A DNA stretch of 64,000 bases. Origin: Bacteriovoracaceae bacterium (lineage in GTDB: Bacteria > Bdellovibrionota > Bacteriovoracia > Bacteriovoracales > Bacteriovoracaceae). Of this stretch, positions 62,955 through 64,000 are shown one piece after another. Both the position numbers and the translations under genes were made by a program. Under the pieces are notes generated by a model. The model did no database searches. It was not told the DNA's origin and worked only from the letters and a program-made list of their open reading frames with translations. The stretch covers positions 18,226 through 82,225 of the forward strand of contig CANEUH010000019.1 in assembly GCA_947441615.1 (NCBI GenBank). The letters run 5' to 3'. The number at the start of each line of letters is the position of its first letter. The stretch's first letter is position 1.

Positions 62955-63994
62955 AACTTCCAGTCCATACCAAGGCCCAAAGTGTAGTCTTCTAACGCTT
63001 GAGTCATTCTCGATGTATCACGTCCCTCTTTGGAATACTCAAACAAACCCACGATTCCTAATTTTTTATCTCTCAGATCCTTTCTCGCTTGAATGCCCGC
63101 AAAGAGTCCTGAGTTGGCATCGGCCTTAAAACTCTTGGCACTATTTGCAAAGCTATAGGCCCAGCCACCATAGACGGAAGTAGTAAGGCCCTCTGTCTGA
63201 CAAAACTGATAGGACACTCGTGCACGGTTAACAAGAGTATTACTTCTGTCTAAAGAGACCTGTCCGGATTCAATGGGGTTGAGATAGATCATGCTCTCAT
63301 AGGACAGATCGTTGATTAAACTCCAGTTCTCTGAAAGATGATAAGTCAGACCTATGCCTAAGCTCTCTTCACTCAAATTGGAATTGAGCAGCGTCGTATC
63401 CTCTGGCACCATAAATCGATAACTTTGATACTGAAAGTTGTAGGACAATGAGAATTGGTCTGAGAACTTTTCAATCCAGGACAACTGAAAACCCACGTTC
63501 GGCATAGAAGTAAGAGAATACCTCTCACTAGAAGATCTTACCTTTCCCTTGAACTGTGCGAACTTGAGAAGCGGTAAAAAAACGAGTCTTTTTTTAACTA
63601 AATAGGATGGTTTCTCTGTCTTTGTAACCTCATCTACGACTTCTGTTTTTACTTCGACACTTGGTTTTTTCTCCTCAACAACAATGACTGGAATTTTCTT
63701 TGGTTTAATAGTGATTGTAGAGATGTTTGAAAAATCGGACCATCGACTATAGGCATCTTTATAACGAACCCGGAAAAAAATCTGACCTGGCCCAGATGTG
63801 ATTTTGGTGGTGGGTTTTGTCAGTTGTTCAATTTTTAATCGACCGGTTAAATCCGGCGCAGAGTATACCTCAATTTCATAAAGGACGGCGTCCTCAACTT
63901 TATCCCAACTAAATTTAATCGATTCCGCCATTGCGGAGAAAGTGACAACAAGAAAGGTGATAAATATAAGGCTACTTAACTTCAAGGAGCACAA
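62951..63994 (-). CDS. Fibronectin-III plus beta-barrel outer-membrane protein
   Basis: A 347-residue protein with a signal peptide (ending AMAE). An FnIII-like domain spans residues 25-100 (IKFSWDKVEDAVLYEIEVY, FFRVRYKDAYSRWSDFS), followed by a Lys/Glu/Val linker. Residues 150-347 are amphipathic strands ending LGLGMDWKF, with a terminal Phe as in outer-membrane barrels. It converges with the LamG lipoprotein, overlapping by 4 bp. Function unknown. Confidence 0.75.
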   Translation of the reverse strand: MCSLKLSSLIFITFLVVTFSAMAESIKFSWDKVEDAVLYEIEVYSAPDLTGRLKIEQLTKPTTKITSGPGQIFFRVRYKDAYSRWSDFSNISTITIKPKKIPVIVVEEKKPSVEVKTEVVDEVTKTEKPSYLVKKRLVFLPLLKFAQFKGKVRSSSERYSLTSMPNVGFQLSWIEKFSDQFSLSYNFQYQSYRFMVPEDTTLLNSNLSEESLGIGLTYHLSENWSLINDLSYESMIYLNPIESGQVSLDRSNTLVNRARVSYQFCQTEGLTTSVYGGWAYSFANSAKSFKADANSGLFAGIQARKDLRDKKLGIVGLFEYSKEGRDTSRMTQALEDYTLGLGMDWKF

Positions 63995-64000
63995 CCGTTA

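Noticed and set aside
1..64000. CRISPR arrays, rRNA genes and a replication origin
   Set aside because: No regular repeat-spacer pattern, no rRNA core sequences and no DnaA-box cluster were noticed on reading through the window.

Overview
The window reads as a low-G+C chromosome segment of a Gram-negative bacterium. Lipobox and Sec signal peptides, LolA, outer-membrane-type beta barrels and peptidoglycan-modifying enzymes support this. The mix of Gly-rich RRM proteins, SMC, a C4 zinc-ribbon gene beside rnpB, many orphan secreted proteins and IS66-type elements suggests Bdellovibrionota, probably Bacteriovorax-like. That placement is inference; no rRNA or ribosomal protein gene is present to fix it.

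Layout. 1-15.9 kb is mostly core: a Rieske oxygenase, two tandem RRM proteins, a CorA transporter, a lipid-modification cluster (cyclopropane synthase-like methyltransferase, FAD amine oxidase, DUF1365, DUF1295), an HD hydrolase, a free-Met-sulfoxide reductase, an MFS transporter, asnB, apt, tlyA and dapF. A CAU-anticodon tRNA at 16.03 kb opens a 4.4 kb accessory island (16.1-20.5 kb). It holds a HigBA and a RelBE-type toxin-antitoxin module, each followed by the same two-gene unit: a secreted HExxH protein and then a lipoprotein. The first copy is intact and the second decayed. Site-specific recombinase fragments and a 30-bp direct repeat also lie there. 20.6-43.3 kb returns to core: RND exporter, FecR, PBP4 plus L,D-transpeptidase, aroB/aroA, zinc ribbon, rnpB, mutY, prepilin-like and VWA-like proteins, an XRE regulator divergent from a pentapeptide-repeat gene, lolA, smc and a 5'-nucleotidase.

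43.5-50.1 kb is a second plastic zone: a tyrosine-recombinase fragment, an orphan lipoprotein, a compact divergent locus and three IS66 remnants around a large secreted protein. The divergent locus (44.8-45.1 kb) has the anatomy of a type I toxin-antitoxin pair. It consists of a 29-residue amphipathic peptide gene whose Shine-Dalgarno is buried in a leader hairpin, and a divergent short RNA with its own promoter and terminator. That RNA carries a 16-nt perfect complement to codons 3-8 of the peptide mRNA.

50.2-60.4 kb is an envelope-glycoconjugate-like cluster: a GT-C-like membrane protein, a nucleotidyltransferase-like protein, two MurG-like and one GT4 glycosyltransferase, two radical-SAM/TPR proteins and a PglK-like ABC flippase. 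It is followed by a LamG lipoprotein and a fibronectin-III/beta-barrel protein. The strongest candidates for something undescribed are the divergent small-peptide/sRNA locus, the radical-SAM/TPR glycan cluster, and the twice-occurring toxin-antitoxin plus secreted-metallopeptidase arrangement.
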